NCBI RefSeq assembly: GCF_024809975.1
Contig: NZ_JANUDY010000002.1
Coordinates: 62,001-126,000, forward strand
DNA: 64,000 nt
Direction of reading: 5' to 3'
Source: Comamonas sp. BIGb0152
GTDB lineage: Bacteria; Pseudomonadota; Gammaproteobacteria; Burkholderiales; Burkholderiaceae_C
Part shown: piece after piece, positions 53,044 through 62,083 of the stretch
Numbering within the stretch: the first letter of the stretch is position 1
How the letters are laid out: every line of letters starts with the position of its first letter
Notes under the pieces: generated by a model
What the model saw: the letters and a program-made list of their open reading frames with translations, nothing else
Database searches by the model: none
What the model was told of the DNA's origin: nothing
Program-made: the position numbers and the translations under genes

Positions 53044-54066
53044 ATGACCACGTTCCACGCTTCTCGCCGCAACGCCCTGGCTGCCATCGCCGCAGCTGCT
53101 GTCTGCTGCATGGCCAGCACGGCTGCGCAGGCGGCAGACGACACCGTCACCATCATGGTGGGCGGCATCAACAAGATCATCTATTTACCCGCCAAGCTGG
53201 CCGAGTCGCTGGGCTACTTCAAGGAAGAGGGCCTGAAGGTCGAGCTGCAATCGCAACCCGCTGGCGTGGATGCAGAAAACCAGCTGATCGCCGGTGCCGT
53301 GCAAGGCGTGGTGGGTTTTTACGACCACACCATCGACTTGCAAGCCAAGGGCAAGGAGATCCAGGCCATTGCGGTGTTCTGCAAGGTGCCCGGTGAGGTG
53401 GAGCTGGTGTCCACCAAGGCAGCCGCAGGCGGCTTTAAATCGATGGCCGATGCCAAGGGCAAGACCCTGGGCGTCACCGGCCTGGGCTCGTCCACCGAGT
53501 TCCTGACCCGCTACCTGGTCGACAAGGAAGGTGTGGCCAGCAAGGACTACTCGCTGCTGCCCGTGGGCGCTGGCAACTCCTTTATCGCCGGCATGAAGCA
53601 GGACCGCATCCAGGCCGGCATGACCACCGAGCCGACCGTCTCGCAAATGCTCAAGACCGGCGATGCCAAGGTGCTCGTCGACATGCGCAGCGAAGAGGGC
53701 ACCAAGGCGGCACTGGGCGGCCTCTACCCCGCCGCCAGCCTGTACGTGCGCAATGAATGGGCCGCCAGCCACAAGGAGCAAGCCAGCAAGCTGGCGCGTG
53801 CCTTTGGCAAGACCATGCAATACATCAGCAGCCACAGCGCCGAAGAGATTGCCGAGAAGATGCCCAAGGACTACTACGGCAATGACAAGGAGCTGTATGT
53901 GGCAGCGCTCAAAGCCTCGCTGCCCATGTACACCAAGGACGGCAAGATGCCCGAGGGCGGCCCCGAGACCGTGCTCCGGGTGCTGTCGGCCTACAAGCCC
54001 AATGTGAAGAGCGCACACATTGACCTGGCCAAGACCTATTCCAACGCCTACTTGAGCGCCCAGTAA
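53044..54066 (+). CDS. ABC transporter substrate-binding protein, SsuA/TauA-like
   Basis: A 340-residue protein from ATG 53044, which has an AAGGAGA site. The signal peptide has a basic start (HASRRNALAAIAAAAVCCMA) and ends STAAQA. The mature domain has the NMT1/SsuA pattern: NKIIYLPAKLAESLGYFKEE, ENQLIAGAVQGVVGFYDHTI, AKGKTLGVTGLGSSTEFLTR. It is divergent from TctD/E-like genes and 81 bp ahead of its ATPase. Sulfonates, taurine or another small anion are likely ligands. Confidence 0.9.
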   Translation: MTTFHASRRNALAAIAAAAVCCMASTAAQAADDTVTIMVGGINKIIYLPAKLAESLGYFKEEGLKVELQSQPAGVDAENQLIAGAVQGVVGFYDHTIDLQAKGKEIQAIAVFCKVPGEVELVSTKAAAGGFKSMADAKGKTLGVTGLGSSTEFLTRYLVDKEGVASKDYSLLPVGAGNSFIAGMKQDRIQAGMTTEPTVSQMLKTGDAKVLVDMRSEEGTKAALGGLYPAASLYVRNEWAASHKEQASKLARAFGKTMQYISSHSAEEIAEKMPKDYYGNDKELYVAALKASLPMYTKDGKMPEGGPETVLRVLSAYKPNVKSAHIDLAKTYSNAYLSAQ

Positions 54067-54147
54067 AAATCGGCGCGACCGGCCCAGCAGCGCGGCATGC
54101 CGTGCTGCAGTTGGCGCACAAACCCCAGCCCTTTCGGGAGACTCCCC

Positions 54148-55008
54148 ATGTCCTATGCCACCCAGGCGGTTGCCAGCCAGCAACCGTCCAGCCCCTTGCA
54201 GCCCAAAAATACCGCAGCCTCTGCGCAGCAAACCGATGCGGCCATCGAATTTGACAAGGTATCGCTGCGCTTTATCGCGCCGGACGGCACGGCCACCTTG
54301 GCGCTGCGCAACTTTTCTATGAGCGTGGCCAAAGGCGAATTCATCGCCATCGTCGGCCCCACCGGCAGCGGCAAATCCACCACCTTGAACCTGATCACCA
54401 GCTTGCTGCAGCCCACGGTAGGCGAGGTGCGTGTGATGGGCAAGAAGGTCGAGCAGATCGATCCGCGCATCGGCTTTGTGTTCCAGGCCGATGCCGTCTT
54501 CCCCTGGAAATCGGTGCGCGACAACGTCGCGGCCGGCCCCATCTTCCGCGGTACACCGCGTGCGCAAGCACTCAAGCTGGCCGACGAGTGGATCCACCGC
54601 GTGGGCCTGGCCAACTTTGGCAACCACTACCCGCACCAGCTCTCGGGCGGCATGCGCAAGCGCGTGGCGCTGGCGCAGACCTTTATCAACCAGCCGGAAA
54701 TCCTGCTGATGGACGAGCCCTTCTCTGCCCTGGACATGCAGACCCGCACCTTGATGCAAGACGAGCTGCTGCGCCTGTGGTCGGCCTCGGGCGGTTCGGT
54801 GGTGTTTGTGACGCATGACCTGGAGGAAGCCATTGCGCTGGCCGACCGTGTCTTTGTGCTGACGGCCCGCCCCGCCACCTTGAAGCGCGTGTACGAGATC
54901 GACCTGCCACGTCCCCGCGTGATGAGCGAGGTGCGCTATGACCCGCAGTTCATCGACCTGTCCAAGCGCATCTGGGATGACCTGCGCGAAGAAGTCCATA
55001 TCCAGTAA
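54148..55008 (+). CDS. ABC transporter ATP-binding protein, SsuB/TauB-like
   Basis: A 286-residue ATPase from ATG 54148 with a GGGAG site. An N-terminal Ser/Gln-rich extension of about 30 residues precedes the fold. Walker A GPTGSGKST, signature LSGGMRKRVALAQT, Walker B ILLMDEPFSALD and VFVTHDLEEAI are all present. The Q-loop FVFQADAVFPWKS is typical of the nitrate/sulfonate group. Operon with the permease 20 bp downstream. Confidence 0.92.
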   Translation: MSYATQAVASQQPSSPLQPKNTAASAQQTDAAIEFDKVSLRFIAPDGTATLALRNFSMSVAKGEFIAIVGPTGSGKSTTLNLITSLLQPTVGEVRVMGKKVEQIDPRIGFVFQADAVFPWKSVRDNVAAGPIFRGTPRAQALKLADEWIHRVGLANFGNHYPHQLSGGMRKRVALAQTFINQPEILLMDEPFSALDMQTRTLMQDELLRLWSASGGSVVFVTHDLEEAIALADRVFVLTARPATLKRVYEIDLPRPRVMSEVRYDPQFIDLSKRIWDDLREEVHIQ

Positions 55009-55028
55009 ACCAAGGCAAGGAACACACC

Positions 55029-55925
55029 ATGTCTGAACTCACCATGAACCCTCGAATCTCCCCCGCGCAGGCAGCGGCAGACCACACCCCCGCTGCCGTA
55101 AGCGATGCCGCGCTGGCGCAGGAATCCATCGCCGCGCAAGCAGCCATCCAGCGCCGCAAGGCCCTGATCCTCGGCCTGCGCCTCTTGGTGCTGGTGTTTG
55201 TGCTTGGCGGCTGGGAGCTGTCTGCCCGCATGCAGTGGATCGACCCCTTCTTCTATTCCATGCCCTCGATGATCTGGAACCAGATTGTCGAATGGATGCG
55301 CGACGGCACCTCGCAAGGCCCGCTGTGGCAGCAGGTACTGGTCACGTTGGAAGAAACGGTGATCGGCTTTCTGATCGGCTCCATCGCCGGCGTGATCTGC
55401 GGCATTGTGCTAGGCCGCAACAAGCTGCTGTCCGATGTGTTTGCGATCTATATCCAGATTGCCAACTCCATCCCCCGCGTGGTGCTGGGCTCCGTGTTTG
55501 TGATTGCACTGGGCCTGGGCATGGCCTCCAAGGTGGCGCTGGCGGTGGTGATGGTCTTCTTTGTGGTGTTTGCCAACGCCTTCCAGGGTGTGCGTGAGGC
55601 CGACAAATACATGATCGCCAATGCGCAGATCCTGGGCGCATCGCCGCGCCAGGTGACCCTGTCGGTGGTCATTCCATCGGCCATGTCCTGGATTTTGGCC
55701 AGCCTGCATGTGAGCTTTGGCTTTGCGCTGGTGGGCGCCGTGGTGGGTGAGTTTCTGGGTGCCAAAGAGGGCATTGGCCTGTTGATCTCCACCGCGCAGG
55801 GCGCTTTCAATGCCAGTGGCGTATTTGCCGCAATGATTGTGCTGGCGGTGGTGGCCCTGGGCGCCGACTTTTTGCTGACCCGGCTGGAAAAGCGCTTGCT
55901 CAAATGGCGCCCTGCGGCTTTTTAA
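55029..55925 (+). CDS. ABC transporter permease, SsuC/TauC-like
   Basis: A 298-residue inner-membrane protein with six TM segments and an N-terminal soluble extension of about 45 residues. The EAA-loop region is NAQILGASPRQVTLSVVIPS. The last TM includes ASGVFAAMIVLAVVALGADF. It completes a binding-protein, ATPase, permease operon and is followed by an intrinsic terminator. Confidence 0.9.
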   Translation: MSELTMNPRISPAQAAADHTPAAVSDAALAQESIAAQAAIQRRKALILGLRLLVLVFVLGGWELSARMQWIDPFFYSMPSMIWNQIVEWMRDGTSQGPLWQQVLVTLEETVIGFLIGSIAGVICGIVLGRNKLLSDVFAIYIQIANSIPRVVLGSVFVIALGLGMASKVALAVVMVFFVVFANAFQGVREADKYMIANAQILGASPRQVTLSVVIPSAMSWILASLHVSFGFALVGAVVGEFLGAKEGIGLLISTAQGAFNASGVFAAMIVLAVVALGADFLLTRLEKRLLKWRPAAF

Positions 55926-56014
55926 GGCCGTGATGGCCGAATAAGGCGGGCCCAAGGGACTATTTCAAATCTCCCCTGCCGGTCGTACAAGCACTCCACG
56001 CTGACCGGCTTTTT

Positions 56015-56046
56015 GCCACCTCTGCCAACCGAGGTGGCATTTTTTT
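56015..56046 (+). terminator. Intrinsic terminator of the SsuABC-type operon
   Basis: GCCACCTC and GAGGTGGC pair over 8 bp around TGCCAACC and are followed by ATTTTTTT. It lies about 90 bases after the permease stop and in front of the minus-strand small membrane gene. Confidence 0.85.
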
Positions 56047-56141
56047 GCCGGGCAGCTGGGCGTTGCACACGGGCATTGCGCTGCGGGTGTCCCCGGCAAG
56101 CGTTCAGCCGCCTGGCGATGCCCGCCAGGCCATCCTGGCCA

Positions 56142-56381
56142 TCAGGGAAATTGCAAGTCCAAGCCCAGCGTTCTGACCAGGCCAAAGGTGACCAGCCCCA
56201 GGCCCATGAGCGACAGCACAAAGAGGGTGGCCACCATGCCGCCTGCGCGCAGCACCGTGCGCAGGTCCTTGCCCTTGCCCTTTTTGCCTTGGTCGTAATG
56301 CCATTTGATGGCAAAGAACATGCAAGTGCTGAACATGGCCAGCTTGAAGATGACGAAGACTACCGGGATCCAATCGATCAT
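56142..56381 (-). CDS. Small two-TM membrane protein
   Basis: A 79-residue protein from ATG 56381; the much longer open frame continuing upstream to 58076 is antisense to the MocR gene and rejected. Two hydrophobic segments (WIPVVFVIFKLAMFSTCMFF and MVATLFVLSLMGLGLVTFGL) flank a basic loop (HYDQGKKGKGKD). No known family was recognised. It is divergent from the MocR gene with a gap of about 160 bp, so MocR could control it. Confidence 0.65.
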   Translation of the reverse strand: MIDWIPVVFVIFKLAMFSTCMFFAIKWHYDQGKKGKGKDLRTVLRAGGMVATLFVLSLMGLGLVTFGLVRTLGLDLQFP

Positions 56382-56540
56382 TTTGAGAATTTCCAGCCAA
56401 TGAATTGGCACTGTCGTTTGCAGGCAATACCAGCGCCCCGATGTGCGGGAAAAAAACCCCTGCGACGGCCATACAAGGATAAGGGTGCTGCCTGTTATGG
56501 GGCATAGTACGCAAAAGCAATTTCCATACATGAGGACAAA

Positions 56541-57941
56541 ATGTCCCAGTCTGAAACCATACAAGATGAGCCCTTGTACCGCTGGCTCCCGCGCCTGGCC
56601 CAGCATGGTGGGCCACGGTTTTTGCAGATTGCCGATGCCTTGGAGGCCGCGCTGGCCGCTGGATCGCTCCAACCCGGTGACCGCTTGCCGCCGCAGCGCC
56701 TGCTGGCCGCGCAGCTGGGCGTGGACCTGACCACCGTCACGCGCGCCTACGACGAAGCCAGGCGCCGCCACCTGTTGGAGGGGCGCGGCGCCCGGGGCAC
56801 CTATGTGGCGGCGCCCAAAGTGGAACTGGCCTCGGTCATCGACATGAGCATGAACACCCCGCCACCCCCCGATGGCCTGGATTTTGACGACCTGCTCAAG
56901 CAAGGCCTGTCTCAGGTGCTGATGCGGGCAGATGCCCAGTTGCTGATGACCTACCACCTGGGCGGGGGGAGTGACTCCGACCGCCAGGCGGGCGCCCAAT
57001 GGCTCGAGCCGATGTTGGGGCCGCTGGATGCGGGGCAGGTTGTCGTCTGCCCGGGCGCGCAAGCGGCGATTGCCGCCTTGATTTTGGCGCTGACAGCGCC
57101 TGGCGATGTGATCCTGGCCGAGCCCCTGGCTTACCCCGGCTTGCGTACCGCAGCGAGCCAATTGGGGCGGCGCATCGTGGCGGTGAAGGCGGACCAGCAT
57201 GGCATGCTGCCCGAGCTGCTGGAACAGGCCTGCCGCCAGCACAAGCCTGGGCTGGTCTACCTCAATCCAACGCTGCAGAACCCGACCGCCATCACCATGC
57301 CGGAGCGCAGGCGCCAGGAGCTGGCAAGCATTGCCAAGCGCTGTGAAGTGCCCATCGTTGAAGACGACCCCTACTGGCTGCTGGCCGATGCGCCGCCGCC
57401 GCCCATTGCCAGCTTTGCCCCGCAGCAGAGCTACTACATCTCCACCCTGTCCAAATGCCTGACCCCCGGCTTGCGCGTCGCCTTCGTCCGGGTGCCCGAC
57501 GCGCAGGAGCGCGAACGCCTGTTGGTCGCGCTCAGATCCTTTGCGCTGATGGTGGCGCCGCTGACAGCGGCCCTGGCCACGCAATGGATCTTTGATGGTT
57601 CGGCCCAAAGCTTGATGGAGGGCGTGCGCAAGGAGGCACGCCTGCGCCACCGGATGGCCCGGGATGTGCTGGCGGGCCGCTACAGCGGCGCTGGCGACGG
57701 CCTGCATGTATGGCTGGAATTGCCCGGGTACTGGAGCCCCTCGCAGCTCGCCCGCGCCGCCGACAGCGAGGGGATCGCCATCACGCCGGCAGAGGCGTTT
57801 GCCACCGGCGGCAAAGCCCCGAACGCCATCCGCATCTCTTTGGGCAGCATCCGCGACAGGAGCCGCTTGAAGGCGGGCCTGCAGCGGCTGTCCCATCTGC
57901 TGGCGCGGCGGCCGGAGACGATCAGCGCTGCGGTGGTGTGA
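56541..57941 (+). CDS. MocR-type regulator (GntR HTH plus aminotransferase-like domain)
   Basis: A 466-residue protein. The GntR helix-turn-helix covers about residues 28-95 (DRLPPQRLLAAQLGVDLTTV is the recognition part). The fold-type I aminotransferase domain has VYLNPTLQNPTAITMPERRR and the PLP Lys305 in STLSKCLTPGLRVAF. Second MocR protein of the window. Its targets are unknown; the divergent small membrane gene is the nearest candidate. True aminotransferase activity is possible but less likely. Confidence 0.88.
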   Translation: MSQSETIQDEPLYRWLPRLAQHGGPRFLQIADALEAALAAGSLQPGDRLPPQRLLAAQLGVDLTTVTRAYDEARRRHLLEGRGARGTYVAAPKVELASVIDMSMNTPPPPDGLDFDDLLKQGLSQVLMRADAQLLMTYHLGGGSDSDRQAGAQWLEPMLGPLDAGQVVVCPGAQAAIAALILALTAPGDVILAEPLAYPGLRTAASQLGRRIVAVKADQHGMLPELLEQACRQHKPGLVYLNPTLQNPTAITMPERRRQELASIAKRCEVPIVEDDPYWLLADAPPPPIASFAPQQSYYISTLSKCLTPGLRVAFVRVPDAQERERLLVALRSFALMVAPLTAALATQWIFDGSAQSLMEGVRKEARLRHRMARDVLAGRYSGAGDGLHVWLELPGYWSPSQLARAADSEGIAITPAEAFATGGKAPNAIRISLGSIRDRSRLKAGLQRLSHLLARRPETISAAVV

Positions 57942-58044
57942 CTGGGCTGTGGGGAGGGTGCGTTCCCAGGGCGTTCTTTTAAGGCGGGCCAGGTGTAAGT
58001 CAGCGTGGCAAGGCGATGTGCTGCGCGTCAGCCCCGTTAGCCCG

Positions 58045-59823
58045 TTAGCCAAACGTAAACGCATACCCCTGCGCACCCGGATTCAGAAACTCGATCTCCA
58101 GCGTCCGCTCCTTCACTGTGCCTTGCTGGCGAACCAGCTGGTACAGCCGCGTGGCATCCACCTGGCCGTAGCCTTGGGCGTCGACATCGCTGCCGTGGTG
58201 GATGCCCGGGGGCTGGCCGTCGATGGTGATCCGGAACCGCAAGGGGCCAGCACCGGCAGCGCCCAGCACCAGATTGGCGTCACGGGCCTCAAAGCGCAAC
58301 GCCAAGCGCCCGCCCGCCTCATTGGCTTGCACCAACTCGGGCATCAAGGTCCAGTTGCCCTGCAAGGTCCAGGTGTTGAGGCGCAGCGACGCTGGCTGGT
58401 AGTTGGCGGGCTTGTCGGGCGCGGGGCGGCCTGCCAGGCGCAGGCTGCCACCTTTGTCGTAGCCCAGGTAGATCTCCGGGCTGCGCAGGCTGGCAGTGTC
58501 GGCGGCCAGGCCCAGGCCCTGGGTGTCGGGGGTGGCGTTGGCATTGGGGTTGTTGGCAGGCGCGTTAGCAGCTGATGGCGCCTGCGCTTCACGCAGCAGC
58601 TCTTGCAGCGCGCGCTCCGTTGCCGCATAGCCGCCTTCGCCAAACTGGTGGTGGCGCACCCGCCCTTGGGCGTCGACCAGGTAGAGGGCAGGCCAGTACT
58701 GGTTGTTGAAGGCGCGCCAGATGCGAAATGCGTTGTCCTGTACCACTGGGTAGCTGATTTTCAGCTGCTGCAAGGCCTTCTCGACATTGCTGCGGTCCTT
58801 CTCAAAGGCGAACTCGGGCGCATGTACCCCCACCACGACCAGGCTGCTATCGGCATACTTTTGCGCCCAGGATTTGACATACGGCAGGGTGCGCAGGCAA
58901 TTGACGCAGGAGTAGGTCCAGAAATTGACCAGCACCACCTTGCCGCGTAGCGCGGGGATGGACTGCGGCTCGGCATTCAGCCATTGCGTGCCACCCTCCA
59001 GGCTGGGGCGGGTCGATTCCACCGGCAGCGGGCTGATGTAAGGGGCGCTGCCGGCTGCTTGCGCCGGGTTGCTGCCAGCCAGCTCCGCCGCTTGGGCCGA
59101 GGGCATGGCCGCTTGCAGCAGGCTGCTCTCCAACCCGTTGCCATTAAGAAGTCCGCCCAGTCCGCCCGATTGTGCGAGCAGGCGGCTATCCAGCCCGGTG
59201 GCCACGGCCAGCACCGCCGCCAGCATCGCGGCGCCTGCGGCACGGCGGCCGCGCTCGCCCGGCAGCCAATGCGCACGCAGGCGAGCCAGGGTGCCGGCGC
59301 TGATGCGCAAAGCGGCCCACAAAGCCAGGCCGGCACCGGCCGCATAGCACAGCAGCAGCGCGCTGGTGGCGGTGTCCGGCCCCGCCAGTGCGGCACCGGA
59401 CAGCAGCAGGCCCAGCACCGGGCCGGCGCAGGGCGACCAGATCAGGCCGGTGGCAACGCCCAGCAGTGCGGAATGCAGCCAGCGGTTCTGGGTTTGCTGG
59501 GCGGCCAGCTTTACACCCATCTGCACCAGCGGCCGGCTCCACCAGGCGGCCAAGCTGGGGAACAACAGGGATGCTGCAAAAACGCCCAAGGCCAGCAGCG
59601 CCAGGCCCCGGCTCCACTGGCTCAGCTGCACCGCCCAGGCGCCGGCGGCAGCGGCCAGCGATGCGGCTGCCGCAAAGGCCACCGCCATACCGATCAGCAG
59701 CGGCAGGTTGCCGTGGCGGCTGGGCTGGCCCTGGCGTGCAAAGACAAAGGGCAGAACGGGGAGGATGCAGGGGCTCAGCACGCTGAGCACCCCGGCAGCA
59801 AAGGCAACAAGGTACAAGGCCAT
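58045..59823 (-). CDS. DipZ-type thiol:disulfide reductase (CcdA-like plus thioredoxin domain)
   Basis: A 592-residue fusion. Residues about 1-230 form a CcdA/DsbD-like transmembrane domain with Cys19 in LSPCILP and Cys132 in WSPCAGP. A periplasmic thioredoxin-like domain follows, with FWTYSCVNCLRTLPYVKSWA placing CxxC at 306 and 309. A C-terminal domain of about 150 residues is of the DipZ type. It moves reducing power from the cytoplasm to the periplasm for cytochrome or disulfide repair. It stands alone, 52 bp downstream of the hydrolase gene. Confidence 0.87.
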   Translation of the reverse strand: MALYLVAFAAGVLSVLSPCILPVLPFVFARQGQPSRHGNLPLLIGMAVAFAAAASLAAAAGAWAVQLSQWSRGLALLALGVFAASLLFPSLAAWWSRPLVQMGVKLAAQQTQNRWLHSALLGVATGLIWSPCAGPVLGLLLSGAALAGPDTATSALLLCYAAGAGLALWAALRISAGTLARLRAHWLPGERGRRAAGAAMLAAVLAVATGLDSRLLAQSGGLGGLLNGNGLESSLLQAAMPSAQAAELAGSNPAQAAGSAPYISPLPVESTRPSLEGGTQWLNAEPQSIPALRGKVVLVNFWTYSCVNCLRTLPYVKSWAQKYADSSLVVVGVHAPEFAFEKDRSNVEKALQQLKISYPVVQDNAFRIWRAFNNQYWPALYLVDAQGRVRHHQFGEGGYAATERALQELLREAQAPSAANAPANNPNANATPDTQGLGLAADTASLRSPEIYLGYDKGGSLRLAGRPAPDKPANYQPASLRLNTWTLQGNWTLMPELVQANEAGGRLALRFEARDANLVLGAAGAGPLRFRITIDGQPPGIHHGSDVDAQGYGQVDATRLYQLVRQQGTVKERTLEIEFLNPGAQGYAFTFG

Positions 59824-59875
59824 GGCAGCTCCATTGGTGGCTGGTTGTGGGGTGGTTTGGGGTGGCGATGGGGGG

Positions 59876-60898
59876 TTACAAGCGGGTCACGTCAATCACG
59901 GCCTGGGCAAAGGCCGCCGGCGCCTCCTGGGGCAGGTTGTGGCCTATGCCGCCGTCCAAATTGCGGTGCTGGTAGGGGCCGCTGAACTTGGCGGCATAGG
60001 CGGCAGGCGCGGGGTGTGGCGCGCCGTTGGCATCGCCCTCCATCGTGATGCTGGGCACGGTGATGTGGGGCGCGCTGGCCAGCCGGGCCTCCAGTGCATC
60101 AAAGCGTGATTCGCCTTGTGCCAGTGCAATGCGCCAGCGGTAGTTGTGCACCACGATGGCGACATGGTCCGGGTTGTCAAAGGCCTGGGCGCTGCGCTGG
60201 TAGGTGGCATCGTCAAACCGCCATTGCGGGGAGGCCTGTTGCCAGATAAAGCGGTTGAAGGCGGCGGGGTTGGCGGCATAGCCGTCGCGGCCCCGGTCGG
60301 TGGCGAGGTAAGACTGGTACCACCAGGCGTATTCGGCAGCAGGCGCCTGGGGCTTGGCATTGGCCTGGGGGTTGCCGATCAGGTAGCCGCTCACCGACAC
60401 CAGGCCGCGCACCCGCTCAGGCCAGATCGCCGCCATGATGCAGGCGGTGCGCGCACCCCAGTCAAAGGCCCCCAGCACCGCCTGGCGCACGCCCAGCGCA
60501 TCCATCAGCGCAATGATGTCCTGCGCAACCGCGCCTTGCTGGCCATTGCGTACTGTGCTGGCCGACAGAAAACGCGTGCCACCGTAACCACGCAAGTACG
60601 GCACGATGACGCGGTAGCCCGCTGCCGCCAGGCGCGGCGCCACATCGACAAAAGCATGGATGTCATAAGGCCAGCCATGCAGCAGGATGGCGACGGGGCC
60701 GTTGGCGGGGCCCGCTTCGGCGTATTCCACCCGCAGGTCGCCGGCATCGATCTGCTTGAGCGGGCCAAAGCTGGTGGCGCCTGCCGGGCTGGCTGCGCGC
60801 GCGCTGCTGGCCAGCAAGCTGCCCATAGGCGCCAAGGCCAGGCCCAGGGCGGCGTTGCCCAAAAAGCTGCGGCGGGAGGAGGGGGTGATCGGGTTCAT
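59876..60898 (-). CDS. Tat-exported alpha/beta hydrolase (epoxide hydrolase-like)
   Basis: A 340-residue hydrolase from ATG 60898. The N-terminus SSRRSFLGNAALGLALAPMG is a twin-arginine signal. The core has the oxyanion motif LLHGWPYD (74-77), nucleophile Asp146 in GAFDWGARTACI and a late His in GGIGHNLPQEAP. An Asp nucleophile matches epoxide hydrolase or haloalkane dehalogenase rather than esterase. Substrate unknown. It lies upstream of dipZ in the same direction. Confidence 0.85.
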   Translation of the reverse strand: MNPITPSSRRSFLGNAALGLALAPMGSLLASSARAASPAGATSFGPLKQIDAGDLRVEYAEAGPANGPVAILLHGWPYDIHAFVDVAPRLAAAGYRVIVPYLRGYGGTRFLSASTVRNGQQGAVAQDIIALMDALGVRQAVLGAFDWGARTACIMAAIWPERVRGLVSVSGYLIGNPQANAKPQAPAAEYAWWYQSYLATDRGRDGYAANPAAFNRFIWQQASPQWRFDDATYQRSAQAFDNPDHVAIVVHNYRWRIALAQGESRFDALEARLASAPHITVPSITMEGDANGAPHPAPAAYAAKFSGPYQHRNLDGGIGHNLPQEAPAAFAQAVIDVTRL

Positions 60899-61274
60899 GG
60901 AGGGCCTTTGCATGATGAAGATGGTTGGGGTGCTGAGTGCCGAAACTTGTTTGTCTTGGCTGTTAGCTAGTAGACCGCCGCCATGTATGTGGCATGTGTC
61001 ATGTGCACCCCCCAAATGCATGGCCGTGTAGCGCTTGGGCCGGGCTGGTACACGGCGATACAAAGCGATGATTGCGAGCCCCGAAAATGCCACCGCCACC
61101 TCAAAGGTGGCGGTGTTGGGGGTGGTGGGGGTTGCTCGGGCGTTTTAAGCGCGGGGCTCGCGTTTGCGTAGCAGGGTGCTGCTGGCCAAGGGGCAGGGGC
61201 GGCCAGCGGGCGAGGCGATCTCAGCGGCGGCGCAACCCAGCAAAAACATAAAGGCATACAGCCATTTGCGAACC
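60899..61274. other. Intergenic region, no confident gene
   Basis: About 375 bases between the response regulator stop and the hydrolase start. A minus-strand frame of 45 residues ending at 61145 (MFRVRKWLYAFMFLLGCAAA plus a basic tail) overlaps the regulator stop and could be a small signal-anchored protein, but support is weak. A stem-loop is listed separately. Confidence 0.4.
61091..61115 (-). terminator. Stem-loop terminator of the two-component operon
   Basis: CACCGCCACCT (61091-61101) and AGGTGGCGGTG (61105-61115) pair exactly over 11 bp around CAA. On the minus strand the stem is followed by GCATTTTCG, a short T-run, about 160 bases beyond the regulator stop. Confidence 0.6.
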
Positions 61275-62024
61275 CTAAACATCCTGGGCCTCCACCTGAG
61301 CGGCAAACACATAGCCCTCGCTGCGGACGGTCTTGATATAGCGCGGCTCGCGGGCATCGTCATTCAGGCACTTGCGCAGGCGGCTGATCATCAGGTCGAT
61401 GGAGCGCTCAAACAGCTCGGCCTCGCGCCCTTGGGTGATGGACAGGATCTGGTCGCGGCTGAGCACCTTTTGCGGATGGTCCACCAGCACGCGCAGCAGC
61501 CGGTATTCGGCGCCGCTCAGCGACACCATCACGCCTTCCTGGTCCAGCAGCACGCGCTCGGCGGTATCGAGCCGCCATTCGCCAAAGGCCAGAAAGCGCG
61601 CCTCCTCGCTGCTGCGCATATTGGGCGGCAGCATGCGGGTGCGCCGCAGCACTGATTTGATGCGGGCGAGCAGCTCCCGCGCGGCAAACGGCTTGGGCAT
61701 GTAGTCATCGGCACCCATCTCCAGGCCTAGCACCCGGTCGGTCTCGTCGCCGCGCGCCGTCAGCATGATGATCGGCGTGGTCTTGAACTTGCCGGCGCGC
61801 AGGTCGCGGCACAGGGTGAGCCCGTCCTCGCCGGGCAGCATCAGGTCGAGGATGATGAGGTCAAACGGCCCGGCGGTCTCCAGCAGCTGCCGCATATGCC
61901 GGCCGGTGGGCGCGGTGGTCACGCGCAGGCCATTTTTTTCCAGGTAGGCGCTGACCAGGTCGCGGATATCCCGGTCGTCATCCACCAAAAGAACGTGGTC
62001 GCTGGCGGGGGAGGTGGTTGTCAT
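61275..62024 (-). CDS. Response regulator, OmpR family
   Basis: A 249-residue regulator: receiver with LLVDDDRDIRDLVSAYL, Asp60 in LIILDLMLPGED and Lys in YMPKPFAARE; winged helix ending SIDLMISRLRKCLNDD and VRSEGYVFAAQ. It is downstream of its kinase gene? No: on this strand it is downstream of the kinase at 62084-63397 by transcription order, 59 bp after it. Target genes cannot be read from the sequence. Confidence 0.9.
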   Translation of the reverse strand: MTTTSPASDHVLLVDDDRDIRDLVSAYLEKNGLRVTTAPTGRHMRQLLETAGPFDLIILDLMLPGEDGLTLCRDLRAGKFKTTPIIMLTARGDETDRVLGLEMGADDYMPKPFAARELLARIKSVLRRTRMLPPNMRSSEEARFLAFGEWRLDTAERVLLDQEGVMVSLSGAEYRLLRVLVDHPQKVLSRDQILSITQGREAELFERSIDLMISRLRKCLNDDAREPRYIKTVRSEGYVFAAQVEAQDV

Positions 62025-62083
62025 GGCAGAAGGTGGCGGTGGTGTCAGTGGATGTCAGTGGATATCAGGTGATATGGGTGGTA

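Noticed and set aside
53185-54999. Minus-strand frame of 604 codons
   Set aside because: Antisense to the binding protein and ATPase genes; composition only.
56382-58076. Upstream extension of the small membrane gene to a 644-residue protein
   Set aside because: It runs antisense through the MocR gene; only the last 79 residues have protein-like character and a start codon.
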